Shown here piece after piece: positions 1-10,511 of a stretch of DNA of 64,000 bases (positions are counted from its first letter, which is position 1; each line of letters begins with the position of its first letter). Both the position numbers and the translations under genes were made by a program. Source of the DNA: Cheilinus undulatus (lineage: Eukaryota > Chordata > Actinopteri > Labriformes > Labridae); NCBI RefSeq assembly GCF_018320785.1, contig NC_054877.1:10125030-10189029 (forward strand). Reading direction: 5' to 3'. Below the pieces are notes generated by a model. That model had not been told where the DNA came from. It saw nothing but the letters and a program-made list of their open reading frames with translations, and did not search any database.

Positions 1-962
1 ACTAAACATTTAATCCTGCTCTGGACACAGGCTGTCCTTCTGTTTAACCGTATACCGACCACCTAAACATTGCGCCTCTTTTATTCCTGAATTTTCAGAA
101 TTGCTCTCTTTTATCAATTCAAAATATGACTTGTTATTTTAGGTGATTTGAATCTGCATGTAGACAATCAATCAGAGTCTTTTAGCTCCGAATTTTTAAA
201 CCGTCTTAATTGTATGAATTTTATCCAACATGTAACACAGCCAACCCATAACAGAGGTCACATTTTAGCTCTAGTCATTACCTATGGCCTGTCAGCCTCT
301 GTGACCTCTGTTGTGGACGTGGGCTTGTCTGACCATTTCTGTGTGTTTTTTAATATCAGGGATTTTAAGCAGCAGGAAATACCAGTGCGTACTGCCAGGA
401 GATGCTATCTTAGTGCTAAAGTGGCTGCAGATTTTATTGGCATTTTAACCGATAACCCCCCAAATGATTTACTTTCCTCCTGTGATTTTATCATTGAAAA
501 TTTTAACAGTAAACTTAAGTCAGCACTTGACACAGTGGCACCAGTAAAAATAAAAAAAATTCAAGTTAACTACAACATTTTCTGCAATCATCTAAAAATC
601 TACAACACAGCCATCAAACAAGCAAGAAGACAACATTTTTCAAAATTAGTTCACAATAATCAAAACAATCCAAAAGTACTTTTTACAACCATAGACCGTT
701 TAATCAACCCTGTTTTTAACCAATTTACAACCCAGATTTGTCATGTGAGGACTTTGCAGTCCACTTCAGCAGTAAAATAGATTTTATCAGATCAAACCTT
801 TTACTTTTTGTCCTGGTTGATCCTGAGATGCCTGGTAAAGTTTTGAAACAACTCTAACTACCTGCCTTTTGCCCTATTTAAAAACTTTTATGACTTTTTT
901 AAACATGAGATTCTGACCATTTTAAACTAGAAAAGCACTCGGAGAGCGCAGACCTCCACCGT

Positions 963-1187
963 TAGCCCTATCTCCCAATAGTACAGAATCCTTAAAAAAA
1001 TTCCTGGATCAAGATGGTGATCCGGTTCACTCCCAAAATCTAATCAGTTCTTCCTTATGCCATTTCTGACATTTCCTGAAAATTTAATCAAAATCTGTCC
1101 ACAACTTTTTGAGTTATGTTGCTAACAAACAAACAAACAAACAGACCCACCCGATCATACAGCCTCCTTGGCGGAGGTAATTATTCT
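963..1187 (-). mobile_element. RTE-like LINE 3'-end fragment inside the L2-type LINE
   Basis: This block interrupts the LINE between its endonuclease and RT parts. Read on the - strand it gives the widespread fish motif 'acctccgccaaggaggc', then a GTTTGTTTG run and a 'caaaaagttgtggacag' stretch, which I recognise as the 3' region of RTE-clade LINEs. The element class is recalled from family knowledge; boundaries are approximate. Confidence 0.45.
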
Positions 1188-2017
1188 CTTCAGACAGGCG
1201 TATTCCCCTCTGCTTTTAAAACTTCTATTATTGAACCCCTCCTGAAGAAAAGCAATCTGGATACAGCAGCACCTGACAATTACACACCTGTATCCAATTT
1301 GCCATTTTTAAGTAAAATTTTAGAAAAGATTGTTTTAAACCACTTAAATGATTTTATTAATTCTATAAATATTAATGAAATGTATCAATTTGGTTTTAGG
1401 AAAAAACACAGTATAGAGACTGCTCTAGTCAAAATTGCTAATGACCTCAGGTCCAACATGGATGATAAATTACCATCTGTGTTAGTTTTGTTGGACCTGA
1501 GTGTAGCATTTGATACGGTTGACCATAAAATTCTTTTAAATAGACTCCAAAATTTTATTGGCATCTCTGGCACTGTTTTTAATTGGTTTAAATCTTATCT
1601 CAGTGATAGAAAGTTTTATGTGAACCTTGGGGATTACTCGTCTAAATTTTATGACATGAAGTGTGGTGTTCCCCAAGGTTCAATTTTGGGCCCTACTCTT
1701 TTTAATCTTCATGTTACCTTTAGGGAATGTCATCAGGAGGCATGGCATCAATTTCCACTGCTATGCTGATGACACACAACTCTAGGCTGCCATCTCCTGA
1801 TGACACAGGGCCACTTGATGCCCTTTTTCACTGTATTTTAGATATTAAACCATGGGTGGCAGAGAACTTTTTACAACTTAACCAGGACAAAACTCAGGTT
1901 TTAGTCATTGTTGCAGGGGACAAGAGAGAGAAACTGGTCAGCAAACTCAAAACGTTATCTTTTAATCCATGTGAGCAGGCAAAAAAATGTAGGTGTTTTA
2001 TTTGATTCAGATTTCAG

Positions 2018-2337
2018 GCTGACATCATGAACTGCTATGTCGTCTACGGCAACATTTTGGGGACAGAAAGAGCGAAACGCGATTTTTAAATACGAACCTG
2101 CCCGCCAGTCCTGAAAGCTACCTGGAAGGCAGGTGGAGAAGAAGACTGACCTATAAGCTATAAAAATAATGGTTACAAAAAGGAATGAATAAACCCTCAC
2201 CTCGTCACTGCTGTAGATGATGTCCGGCTCATGATCCTTTTTGGTCTTCACAGGCTCTTGTCGCTTAGTGATGTGATGTTTTGGGGAGAGATCTGAACGC
2301 TAGATGACGCTAAAATGCCAAATTCTACACATTGTAC
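2018..2337. mobile_element. Unclassified insertion in the LINE RT C-terminus
   Basis: LINE coding similarity stops near 2015 (after 'GVLFDSDF'-like sequence) and resumes near 2345 with the finger/thumb end of RT. The intervening 320 bp has no LINE similarity and ends in 'ctacacattgtaccttta', a common end of small fish DNA transposons. No clear terminal repeat pair was found, so class and exact ends are open. Confidence 0.4.
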
Positions 2338-3333
2338 CTTTAAAGAACATAGCCCAAGTGCTACTGTTTCTCTCAAGCCAATGCTGAGACATTAATCCAT
2401 GCTTTTATCACTTGTAGAATAGACTATTGTAATGCTCTTCTTTCTGGTCTCCCTAAAAAGAATATTTCACAGCTCCAGCTCCTACAGAAGTCAGCTGCAA
2501 GGACGCTGACTAAGACCAGAAAGAGGGATCACATTACACCTATTTCAAGGTCTCTGCATTGGCTACCCATCTCTTTTACAATAGATTTTAAGATTCTTTT
2601 ACTGGTTTTTAAAGCTCTCAATGGTCTTGCGCCTTCTTATTTATCAGATTTGCTTTTACCCTATGAGCCCAGTAGAGCCCTCAGGTCTTCAGGAAGTTCT
2701 CTGTTAACGGTTCCCAAAGTTAGAACAAAAACTTACGGTGAGGCATAGTTTTATTACTACAGCCCCCGTCTATGAAACAGCCTACATGAAGACCTGAGGG
2801 CCACGCCTGATGGTAATGTTTTTAAAAGCAAACTCAACACCTACCTCTTTAGTCTGGCTTTTACCTGAATTTAATACGCTCATCTTAATCTGTTTTAGTA
2901 AGTTAGGTTTTATCTTATTCTGTTTTAATTTTAGAATTATCTTTAAGTAGTTTATCCTCTTGTCTTACTGTCTTTTCCCAAGTTCTTAGGTGTTTTATTT
3001 CCCTGTTTGAGCATATTGCCGTTACCTTTTAGTGTTTTTACTCTCATTACAGCACCCTTTTATTATTTTACACTTTAACCTAACCTCCAGTGTTTACTCA
3101 TTTTAAACCTTTTAAATCAAGATGGTGTTTCCTCTGTGCGTACTGGGTACATGTATTTTCCTGTTCTACCAGTGTCTTATTTATGATGCATTTTTGCCAA
3201 TACTGTGAATGGACTGTGGGGGGGGGGGGGTCGGGCAGAGTGGGTTTGGGTCATACCTCCTTTTATCTTCTTTTAATTTATCTGTCTGTGTGTAAAGCAC
3301 TTTGTGCTACATTTTCTTGTATGAAAAGTGCTA

Positions 3334-3364
<31 letters not shown>

Positions 3365-3770
3365 GTGCAGCACTGAAAGGCATCCAAAATTATGCAGAGA
3401 GATGGCACAGTTCATGGCGCATAAAGGAATGCCAGGGGGATTCAGATAATGTAGGGACACAGAGAAGAATGACTGTAAGGGCCCATACGAGTTAAAAAGT
3501 CCAGGTTTCATTCAGCAGAAAGAGCTTGGAACTCTGATCAGGCTCCATATTATATGCTGTGAGCGATAACTCTTGCTATGAACGGCTTTTTCTCTCTCCT
3601 CAGTGGGCTCTGTGTAGTTAACGTAGCCTACTGATCCCAGTACAGGTGACATAACTCTGGTGTCAGATCAGATTTGGTATAACGCTGTTTCTATTTTACA
3701 GCCTAAAAAAACAACACTTATGTATATGAGTCATCAACACGTATAAATTCATCAACAGTGGATTCTCCCT
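3365..3770 (+). repeat. Third, diverged copy of the receptor 3'-flank block
   Basis: This stretch follows the LINE tail directly. It matches, with many substitutions, 6025-6430 and 62250-62600: a shared 'cagagagatgg' start, 'gggattc', 'gtgtcagatcagat', and 'ataaattcatcaacagtggat' against 'ataaattcaccattagtggat'. It is the oldest of three copies and suggests more than one round of local duplication. Confidence 0.6.
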
Positions 3771-4411
3771 GTGATGACGTTGGCGTGTGACGTATACGTC
3801 CCCAGGCCTGGATGCTTTGAGCCATGTGAGTGTAGGCCAAAGGGAGGACAGGGAGGGAGTGAAATGGGCTTCAGCACAGTTAGAATATGACACGGTACTG
3901 ATGGCCTAGTGTGAGTGTGCCCTCAGTGTTTGTCTTTTGTTTTTTGCTACACAGAAAGCCCACAAGCCCAGACCTCAATCCAACAGGGAATTTGTGGTTG
4001 GACATGAAAAAAGGCTGTTCACACCCAATCCCTGTGTAACCTGACAGAGCTTGAGCAGTTTGGAAAAGAAGAATGGAGTAAAACTGCAGCGTCCAGATGC
4101 GCAAGCCTGACTTGAAAGGGCTGAATTTTGATGCAGTCACTTAACATTATATATTCTTATTTAAATTACATTACTTAGTAGAAAGCTTTTTTCACTTTGA
4201 TGTCAAGTTATTTTTTCTTTTTTTTTGTCAAAAAGCTAAATCATTTTGACCATGACTGACTTATAAAATCAATAAAGTGTGAAACATCCAAGGGGTGAAT
4301 ATCAGCACTCTAGCTGCATCCATGTCATAGTTACAGGCTCGCAGTAAAACTGAACCACACCCAAACTACTGCTCCTCTCTTGAAATGATCCTGATTGGTC
4401 TGATCATCCTC

Positions 4412-4415
4412 TTAA
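4412..4415. other. TTAA empty site, allelic to a filled site in copy 2
   Basis: The sequence reads 'atcctcTTAAtgaaggcaag' here. In the paralogous block the same flanks enclose a 678-bp element with TTAA on both sides (58827-59512). This is the pre-insertion target. Confidence 0.9.
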
Positions 4416-4755
4416 TGAAGGCAAGTGCATCAGCTTGAAGCTTTGTAAGATGGCTCTCCTTGATGTGTGTAATAGAAGACTGCATGAAAGATCAACTTAA
4501 GTGGCCCAACATGCCATTCCCAAACATCTTTTGCTACATGGTTGAATCCCTTAGTAAAGAGATAAGATCACATTCACTAGAGATATATATACTAAATTAA
4601 ACTTTTCATAATATAAATTCATCACAAATCCATGATGAACCTCAAACAATCTAACACTGTTTAGAAAAGGAGAACTGAACAATAAAAAGTATAAAGTATG
4701 GACTACACTTCTCTACATTTTTTGATTTAACAACCAAAATCCAGTAATTACTCTC

Positions 4756-5197
4756 CAGTGTTAATTCGGTCGACAAAAACTATGATTAAAAATGTTCATC
4801 GACAGCCTTTTTTCCATGAGAAAGACTAGACAAAGATTAGCCTCCTTTAGTCAAGATGACTAAAACTAGACTTAAATGTAATTTATTTTTTGTCAGACAT
4901 TTAAAATCCATGATATTTCTCCACCGTGAGTAAATCTGTCAAAAACAATCCATCTGTAACTATTCTGCCTCTCAGCTGTAGAAAGCAGGTCAGGCAGGGT
5001 GCAGAGAACACAATACCACAATTAAGTACCAGATTCAGGCAAGAGAATAAATGCTTGGACTAAAAGTAAAGACTAAAATGTGAGGACTAAAACTAAAAAG
5101 GGTAGAAATTACTAAAATGTGACAAAAACTAAAAGGTATTTACTCTAAAGACTAAGACTGAGACTAAAATTAAAAATAGCTGTCCAAATTAACACTG
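4756..5197. mobile_element. hAT-type MITE with CAGTGTTAATT ends
   Basis: The element starts CAGTGTTAATTCGG and ends AAATTAACACTG, an imperfect terminal inverted repeat. The flanking 8-mers are ttactctc and ctagtctc (6 of 8 identical). The paralogous remnant at 59849-60022 has ctagtctc exactly on both sides, which confirms an 8-bp target duplication as expected for hAT elements. The interior is rich in 'gactaaaact' motifs, with no coding capacity. Confidence 0.75.
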
Positions 5198-5295
5198 CTA
5201 GTCTCTTAGTTTCTAACATCTGTTCCCTCACCTTAGTCTCTATTACCAAATGACACACAGTCTCTAACTAAACCCTCTGTTTTGTTGCTTTTCAG

Positions 5296-5423
5296 AGTCA
5301 CACAGTGGTTCTGGTCTCTCTCTCGGCATGCTGAGGATCATCATGGTCACAGTCAGTCTCTTCATCATGGTGTGTGCCGTCATCAGTGTTCACGTCTTTG
5401 AGAGGCTCAAGAAGAAAGGATGA
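5296..5423 (+). CDS. Last exon (transmembrane, short tail) of SLAM-like receptor gene 1, partial
   Basis: The acceptor is TTTTCAG|AG. The exon enters in phase 1 and translates to ESHSGSGLSLGMLRII... with a hydrophobic segment MVTVSLFIMVCAVISV, then the basic tail HVFERLKKKG and TGA. It is 128 bp, exactly the length of the last exon of gene 3 (60120-60247), and differs at only a few residues. No Ig exons with open frames occur to its left (1-5.3 kb), so the rest of the gene should lie beyond the window edge, or this is an orphan exon. The short tail has no tyrosine, so no ITIM/ITSM signalling is expected from it. Confidence 0.75.
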
Positions 5424-7140
5424 ACCGCTGATTCACCACAACATAGCTGTTTTATACTGTAGTTCTCAGTGTTTAGTGTAAAGTCTCCTCTAGAGGTGTT
5501 GACCACAGGTAGTTAAACAGAGCTGATTTTCTCAGGATTTAAAATGAATAACTGTGTTCTCAAGCTTTTTATGTGCAACTCTGCAGGATGAAGGTTGTGT
5601 TTCATTTATAAATATCTTAAGATTTTTTTTATTTTTTTTTTTCTTAGATAAACTTTTGTTAGATTCAGAGGTGGCTGGTAGATTTTTATTCTCGGGGTCT
5701 ATGACAGAATCCAGGGCAGGAATGGGACTTCTTTTCAGCACTGGATTTGATGACTCAGACCAGCCCACTTTAGTTCACAACCTTATACTGAAGGTATGTA
5801 AGTGTATTCATATATTCATTGTAATAATGTTCATTTATAAATGAGTTTTTAAAAAGGTCACTTTAATGCCACTGGAAAGCAGTTGTTTATTGCTTCAACT
5901 GTTTGCTTTTTATCATCTGTAAAGCACACTGAGTTTACAATTTTTTATGAAATGTGTTATACAAATAAAATTGAATTGCATTTAATTGAATTGAATGAGA
6001 GGTCTGCTTGTTTGGTTTAGGAGCAGCGATAAAAGACACTCAAAATTCCACAGAGAGATGGTGTCCTTCATGGTTCATCCAGGGATATCAGTGGGATTCT
6101 AAGAGACATGCAGAAGAAGAACAGTCAGGGCTCATGTCTTTAAAAGTTGAGCTTTCACTTAGAAGGAGAAGGGCTGAAAATCTGTGAGCTAATCAGGCTG
6201 TATGGTAGTGTGCTGTTTGTTTAGAGATAAATCTCTCTTTCTCTCTCCTCACTGGTCTATGTGTTATTAATGCACAGATCCCAGGTCAAATGAAATAACC
6301 CAGTGTCAGATCAGATATTATGTACAACCTATTTCAGCCGTATACAGCAATACTTCATGTTTCCTTAGAAAGAGTAATCAGTTCTCATAAATTCACCATT
6401 AGTGGATGCTAAAAACATTAAAATCAGAGGATGGCAGCAGTCACCGTCGTTTCAAACACAGTTATGGTGGCTGCTCCAAGACAGCAGCTGTGATTCTCTA
6501 CATCTGTAGAGCCTGATAAATAAAATAAACTTCTACTAGAGCTTGATATCTAGCTAAATGTGATGTGTCTGATGTTGAGAGACTTTTTCAGATGACTCTT
6601 TCTGCTGACATGAAGTTCTGCTTTATTTCAAGATTATTCACAAACATTTCAGAAGATTTATCTACATGGAAGTTTAAGAACAGAAGCATCAATGTTCAAG
6701 ATCATCAAATAGCAAAAACATAATAGCTGTGGCACATCACTGATTTAAAACAAGGTTTAATATTACATTTACAGTGCATATATTCACATAAAGAAAATGT
6801 AAAAAAATATGTCAGCCCTATTTTACGTGACTGAAATGTCCATGCATAGTTCAGACCTCTCTATATGGCATTATACAGACCACTAAATTAAGAGTGGAGA
6901 CACCATATTTATGTAAAAAGCTGTTTGTATTTTATGTACCAGTTTTACCAATCTACCGTTATAAAAACTGAGACATTTATCATGATCACCACAAATGCAG
7001 CTGCCATCTTTGTTTATTGCACCATGACCTGACACGATGGAAAGGTCTCCTCATACTGCCAATGACTGCTGAGCTACATAAATGATGGTATTTAAATGAA
7101 GTAGAGGTAAACTGTTCCAGGAATAAACCTCATGGAGCAG
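5424..7140 (+). other. 3' UTR and duplicated non-coding flank of gene 1
   Basis: This follows the stop codon of gene 1. An open stretch at 5640-5800 (LDSEVAGRF...HNLILK) is shared with 60483-60620, but most differences between the copies change amino acids and the apparent donor is not kept, so I regard it as non-coding. A LINE-like tail with 'atacaaataaaattgaattg' lies at 5920-5990. No other gene is seen. Confidence 0.5.
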
Positions 7141-7142
7141 AA

Positions 7143-7900
7143 ATGGGGCCTCAAGTCCATGACTTGGACTCAAGTCGCACTTAAGTCACACACATCAGTG
7201 CACAATCTTCAGTTTTTAATTTTTCCATCATGATCTCTTGTCCCCCTGTCACTCTTTTCCCCTTTCCTCCCCTTCCGTTTGACGGTTTGTGCCTCTTTTA
7301 CACAGCACCAAAGGCTGCTCTCCTCTCTTCCTCGTCTTCATTCATGCTGGACATGACACACAGCTGTGACGCTCACGCACACACTTACACTGAAACACAC
7401 GCTAAAACATTGGTAGTTAAAATAATATTTGGTTAAGAATTCCTTAATATCATATGTTTATGGGGAACAAATTAATGTTAGAATCTCTGCATTGCCACTT
7501 ATTGTAATAACTTACTTACTGAAAATGAACGGACATAAAAGACGATAGGAACATTAAAGCTTTAAATAAGGTTCATGGAGGCAGCGAGAAACAGAGACAG
7601 ATAGATACGAGGCTTTAACAGATACAGTCATGGACGAAAGTACTGGCACCCCTGGAATTTTTCCAGAAAATACAGCATTTCTCCCAGAAATTTTTGTAAT
7701 TACAAGTGTTTTTGGTGTACACATGTTTACTGCCTTTATGTACATTGGAAAAACACAAAAAATCTGAATAAAAAAGACAAAATTGACAGAATTTTACACA
7801 AAACTCAAAAAATGAGTAACTAAGGAGTCCAGGAGATTTCAGCGGAATAAAGTAAAATTACGCTTGATTTTACCCATATAAAGAAATTTACACCGTAAAT
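7143..7900 (+). repeat. Dispersed repeat, copy A (partner at 46.70-47.46 kb)
   Basis: It starts with 'gacttggactcaagtcgcac' and runs colinear with 46705-47460 through 'cacaatcttc.gtttttaatttttccatcat', 'atcatatgtttatggggaac' and 'gaacggacataaaagacgat'. Copy A contains an additional Tc1-end insertion (7622-7812). It joins the segmental duplication at 7140, where copy 2 diverges. Confidence 0.8.
7622..7812 (+). mobile_element. Tc1-like terminal fragment inserted in repeat copy A
   Basis: 'cagtcatggacgaaagtac' followed by 'tggcacccctggaattt' is the usual end of a Tc1-type element in fish. The partner repeat at 47364 lacks this segment ('cagatacctaaatgagtaac'), so it is an insertion after the two repeat copies separated. 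No transposase frame is present. Confidence 0.65.
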
Positions 7901-9480
7901 GATGACAGAGTATGCCGAGAAATACTCGGCATACTCTGTTGAAGATCTGTTTGAGTGAGAATTAGAAATGCTTATTGAGTTTTGTTTTGTTTTTGTTTAT
8001 GTTTTTTTTTTTTTAGAATAAACAGTTCATTAACAGTAAGTGTTTTTTGCTAGAATAAAATTACTAGCATTAAGGAACTATATCTGACAAATAACAAGAA
8101 CATGCTGGCCAGGGCAGTCATTAAAGAGGTAGTGAACACTTTAACATTTTTTTCAGCTGTACACTGAAGTATCTGACTGAACTATGATAAAATACATCAA
8201 TGCTGGTTTTATTTCTGACATTTACAACAAACTGATAACAACAATCTGCATTTTATGGGGTTTTCATTAGCTTAAACGGACATCTGCTTTAAAATATCTT
8301 TTCTGAAAAGTTGTGGCTTATGTGATGTAGAAACCTAACTTTATATAAAAGGTAGACTGTTACCACCTCTAACCAACTCTACCATTCGGAGACCGCTCCC
8401 ATCCTCTCCTGCACCTGCACTGCCTCGGCTCCGGCTTTAGTAATGCCGGTGCTGGAGGCAATGTCGGCCCAAACAGGTAGCGCTCAGGACCACTATGGTC
8501 CACCACCACACTACAGCCTGCTTCAGGGACTCTGGAGGGGATAAATCCTCCACCTCAAAAGATTGCTCTGAGGCAGCAGTGCTACAGGACTCTATGTCAC
8601 TGTCTGGCAAGGGAACTTCACTGTCACTCCAACCTTATCTGGAAAACCCCATCTTTTTCCCCTCCTTCCTCTCAGTACCAAACTGCCCATTTTCTGTGCA
8701 TTTTTCAAAAGTCTGAAGTGGGCGGAGTTAGCTCTGAGCTGGGGGTTTACTTACACTTTGACATATCATATTCTTTGTTGTTGCTCCACATATTTTCGGT
8801 TTTCCTTTACCTCTCTCTCTCTCTTTTTCTCCATCTCCCTCCTCCCCTTACTGTGGGTTTATTTATACTTCAACAGATAATATTCGTTTTTGTTGCTCTG
8901 CATTGTTCCTTCTTTCTCTCTTTTTCTCCATCTCCCTCCTCTTTCGGTTTCCCCCTTTAACCCTTTTCAACTCAACACAATTTCAGCTGTTCAAAATCAG
9001 TCTGGATCTGCTTGAAGTTCTTCTTTGCCAGTGTAACTTTGTTCAATGTTTAGCGCTGAGCTCATGATGATAAACGTTCGATCATTATAATAATAAAGCT
9101 GAGAGTCAAGTCTAAACCTGCCCTCATTGTAAAGAGTCTTGAGATAGCTTTGGTTATGAATTGGTGCTATACAAATAAAGATTGACTGAATCAGACAACA
9201 TGATAGCAAAGTCCACCTTTTCCATCCAAGCCACAGACAAGGAGCTCATCCATGCTTCAGCATGGTATGATGCATTCAACCTGGTCAAACAAGCTGGATT
9301 TTAGTGTTCAAGCATGCTCGGGCACAGGTTGGCTCGTGTGAATTTGCTTTCAACATCAGTCACAGGACTCAAGAGACTCATCAGAATCAACAATGATCAG
9401 CGGACGGCAAAGGAAACTGCAGCCAGACGTCTTCATTTGCTGACAGTGCTGTGTGTGGAACAGAATTTGTACAGAATTGT
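7901..9480. other. Intergenic repeat-rich DNA, L2 tail at about 9090-9195
   Basis: There is no gene here. 8110-8960 looks like an unclassified transposon: a start reading 'ttaaagaggtagtgaacact' and two CT-rich blocks, each with a 'tttgttgttgct'-like segment. 9090-9195 carries an L2-like 3' end ('gtgctatacaaataaagattgactga'). 9220-9480 is the downstream flank of the - strand receptor. Confidence 0.5.
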
Positions 9481-9481
9481 T

Positions 9482-9860
9482 TCAAGACTTTGCAGGTTGT
9501 TCAACTGTAGCATACAGGCTTTCTGGCTGAGTGTTGACTCTGATCTGAGTGCGTGCTTCTTTGCTCATGGGCCCTGTGGGCTCCGAAGGCCCCGTGGGCT
9601 CTGTGGACTCCGTGGGCCCTGTGGGCTCTGTGGACTCCGTGGGCCCTGTGGACTCTGTGGGCCCTGTGGGCTCTGTGGAGTCCGTGGGCCCTGTGAACTC
9701 CGAGGACTCCGTGGGCCCTGTGGACTTCGTGGGCCCACTGGACTCCGGGGACTCCATGGGCCCTGTGGGCTCTGAGGGCTCTGTGACAGGCCTGAAAAGG
9801 AAGTAGGTGGGTGGAGGATCAGCGGAGGCATCATTTGTTGGTCTCTTCTCCATGGGCAGG
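9482..9860 (-). pseudogene. Third tail unit (C), out of frame with the gene 2 tail
   Basis: This is a further copy of the tail unit: [20 protein letters not shown], a long TGP/TES hexapeptide linker, then [22 protein letters not shown] and a stop. It has an intact tyrosine motif SLYATV. Compared with unit A, the sequence before its MEKRP start has lost two bases ('aagctaaaatacagg' for 'aaggctataaatacagg'), so the main frame ends at 9831. It could still be read if a transcript spliced into its own TTTAAG acceptor; otherwise it is 3' UTR. Confidence 0.6.
9562..9796 (-). repeat. 18-bp minisatellite in unit C
   Basis: This is a tandem array of variants of GGGCCCTGTGGACTCCGT (+ strand), which on the - strand read Thr/Ser-Glu-x-Thr-Gly-Pro. 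The period of 18 bp keeps the frame. It is strikingly GC-rich against AT-rich flanks. Confidence 0.9.
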
Positions 9861-10511
9861 CCTGTATTTTAGCTTAAAGGCAGGTTGTTCATCTGTAGTG
9901 TACAGGCTTTCTGGCTGAGTGGGTGCTTCTTGACTCGTGGGGCCTGTGGGCTCCGTGGGCTCTGTGGACTCCGTGGGCCCTGTTGGCTCTGTGGCCTCGG
10001 TGGGCCCTGTGGACTCCGTGGGCCCTGCGGGCTCCATGGGCCCTGTGGGCCCTGTGAACTCCGTCGGCCCCGTGGGCTCTGTGGGCCCTGTGGACTCTGT
10101 GGGTCCTGTGGGCTCCATGGGCCCTGTGGACTCCGTGAGTCCTGTGGGGCCTGTGGGCTCCATGGGCCCTGTGGACTCTGTGGGCCCTGTGGGCTCTGTG
10201 ACAGGCCCTAAAAGGGAGTAGGTGGGTGGAGGATCAGCGGAGGCATCATTTGTTGGTCTCTTCTCCATGGGGAGGCCTGTATTTATAGCCTTAGAGGCAG
10301 GTTTTTTAACTGTAGCGTACAGGCTTTCTTGCTGAGTGTTGACTCTGATTTGAGTGGGTGCTTCTTGACTCGTGGGGCCTGTTTGCTCTGTGGGCTCTGT
10401 GGGCTCTGTGGGCCCTTTGATGGGCCCTAAGAGGGAGTAGATGGTTGGTGGAGGATCAGCGGAGGCATCATTTGTTGGTCTCTTCTCCATGGGCAGGCCT
10501 GTATTTATAGC
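9831..10511 (-). CDS. Gene 2 exon 6: repeated tail exon with TGP hexapeptides and tyrosine motifs
   Basis: The acceptor is TCTTTAAG|GC with a pyrimidine tract upstream; the exon runs to a stop at 9831-9833. It holds two in-frame copies of a unit: [20 protein letters not shown], then PPP-T-(I)-Y-SLLG, then a Pro/Thr/Glu/Gly stretch, then TSQEAPTQ...ESLY. Unit A (10511 to about 10300) has TIYSLL and SLYATV; unit B (about 10299 to 9860) has PTYSLL and SLYTTD. The linker is short in A and expanded in B by an 18-bp minisatellite. The last 14 residues are off-frame relative to the repeat, because a third unit starts with a 2-bp deletion. Confidence 0.7.
   Translation of the reverse strand, partial: AINTGLPMEKRPTNDASADPPPTIYSLLGPIKGPTEPTEPTEQTGPTSQEAPTQIRVNTQQESLYATVKKPASKAINTGLPMEKRPTNDASADPPPTYSLLGPVTEPTGPTESTGPMEPTGPTGLTESTGPMEPTGPTESTGPTEPTGPTEFTGPTGPMEPAGPTESTGPTEATEPTGPTESTEPTEPTGPTSQEAPTQPESLYTTDEQPAFKLKYRPAHGEETNK

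Larger units (their letters stand above)
1..3364 (+). mobile_element. Decayed L2/CR1-type LINE (endonuclease and RT remnants, 3' tail)
   Basis: The + strand keeps pieces of a non-LTR retrotransposon. Positions 148-780 translate to the C-terminal part of an APE-type endonuclease (LNLHVDN..., then the conserved SDHF). Positions 1200-1720 translate to reverse transcriptase with LLDLSVAFDTVDH, the GISGT...NWFKSYLSDR stretch and [14 protein letters not shown]. The FADD/YADD region is broken: 1727-1800 has shifted frame. RT C-terminal sequence resumes at about 2340-2870. The 3' UTR ends in a snap-back tail (TGTAAAGCAC...CTATATAAATAAA) followed by a TTGA repeat at 3345-3364, typical of L2-like LINEs. 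Frameshifts, stops and two insertions (963-1187 and about 2018-2337) show that it is inactive. The 5' end lies outside the window or is lost. Confidence 0.8.
3931..7136 (+). repeat. Segmental duplication, copy 1 (end of receptor gene 1 and flank)
   Basis: From 'tttgtcttttgttttttgct' at about 3931 to 'gaataaacctcatggag' at 7136 the sequence follows copy 2 (about 58374-63316) in the same order and orientation. Shared parts are the intron, the transmembrane exon, the 3' UTR and about 1.2 kb of flank. Copy 1 lacks the 678-bp TTAA element (empty site at 4412-4415) and the LINE fragment of copy 2 (60.66-61.69 kb). It retains the left half of a hAT MITE that copy 2 lost. Confidence 0.9.

Noticed and set aside
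5554-5844. Conserved exon LDSEVAGRF...HNLILK after gene 1 (also at 60485-60673)
   Set aside because: Present in both duplication copies only because the whole block is copied. Most differences change amino acids and the donor-like GGTATG is not kept.
9549-10221. Open frames on the + strand rich in Gly-Pro-Val-Ser or Cys-Gly-Leu, looking collagen-like
   Set aside because: They are antisense shadows of the 18-bp minisatellite in the gene 2 tail. The - strand frame has splice support and repeated motifs; the + strand frames do not.
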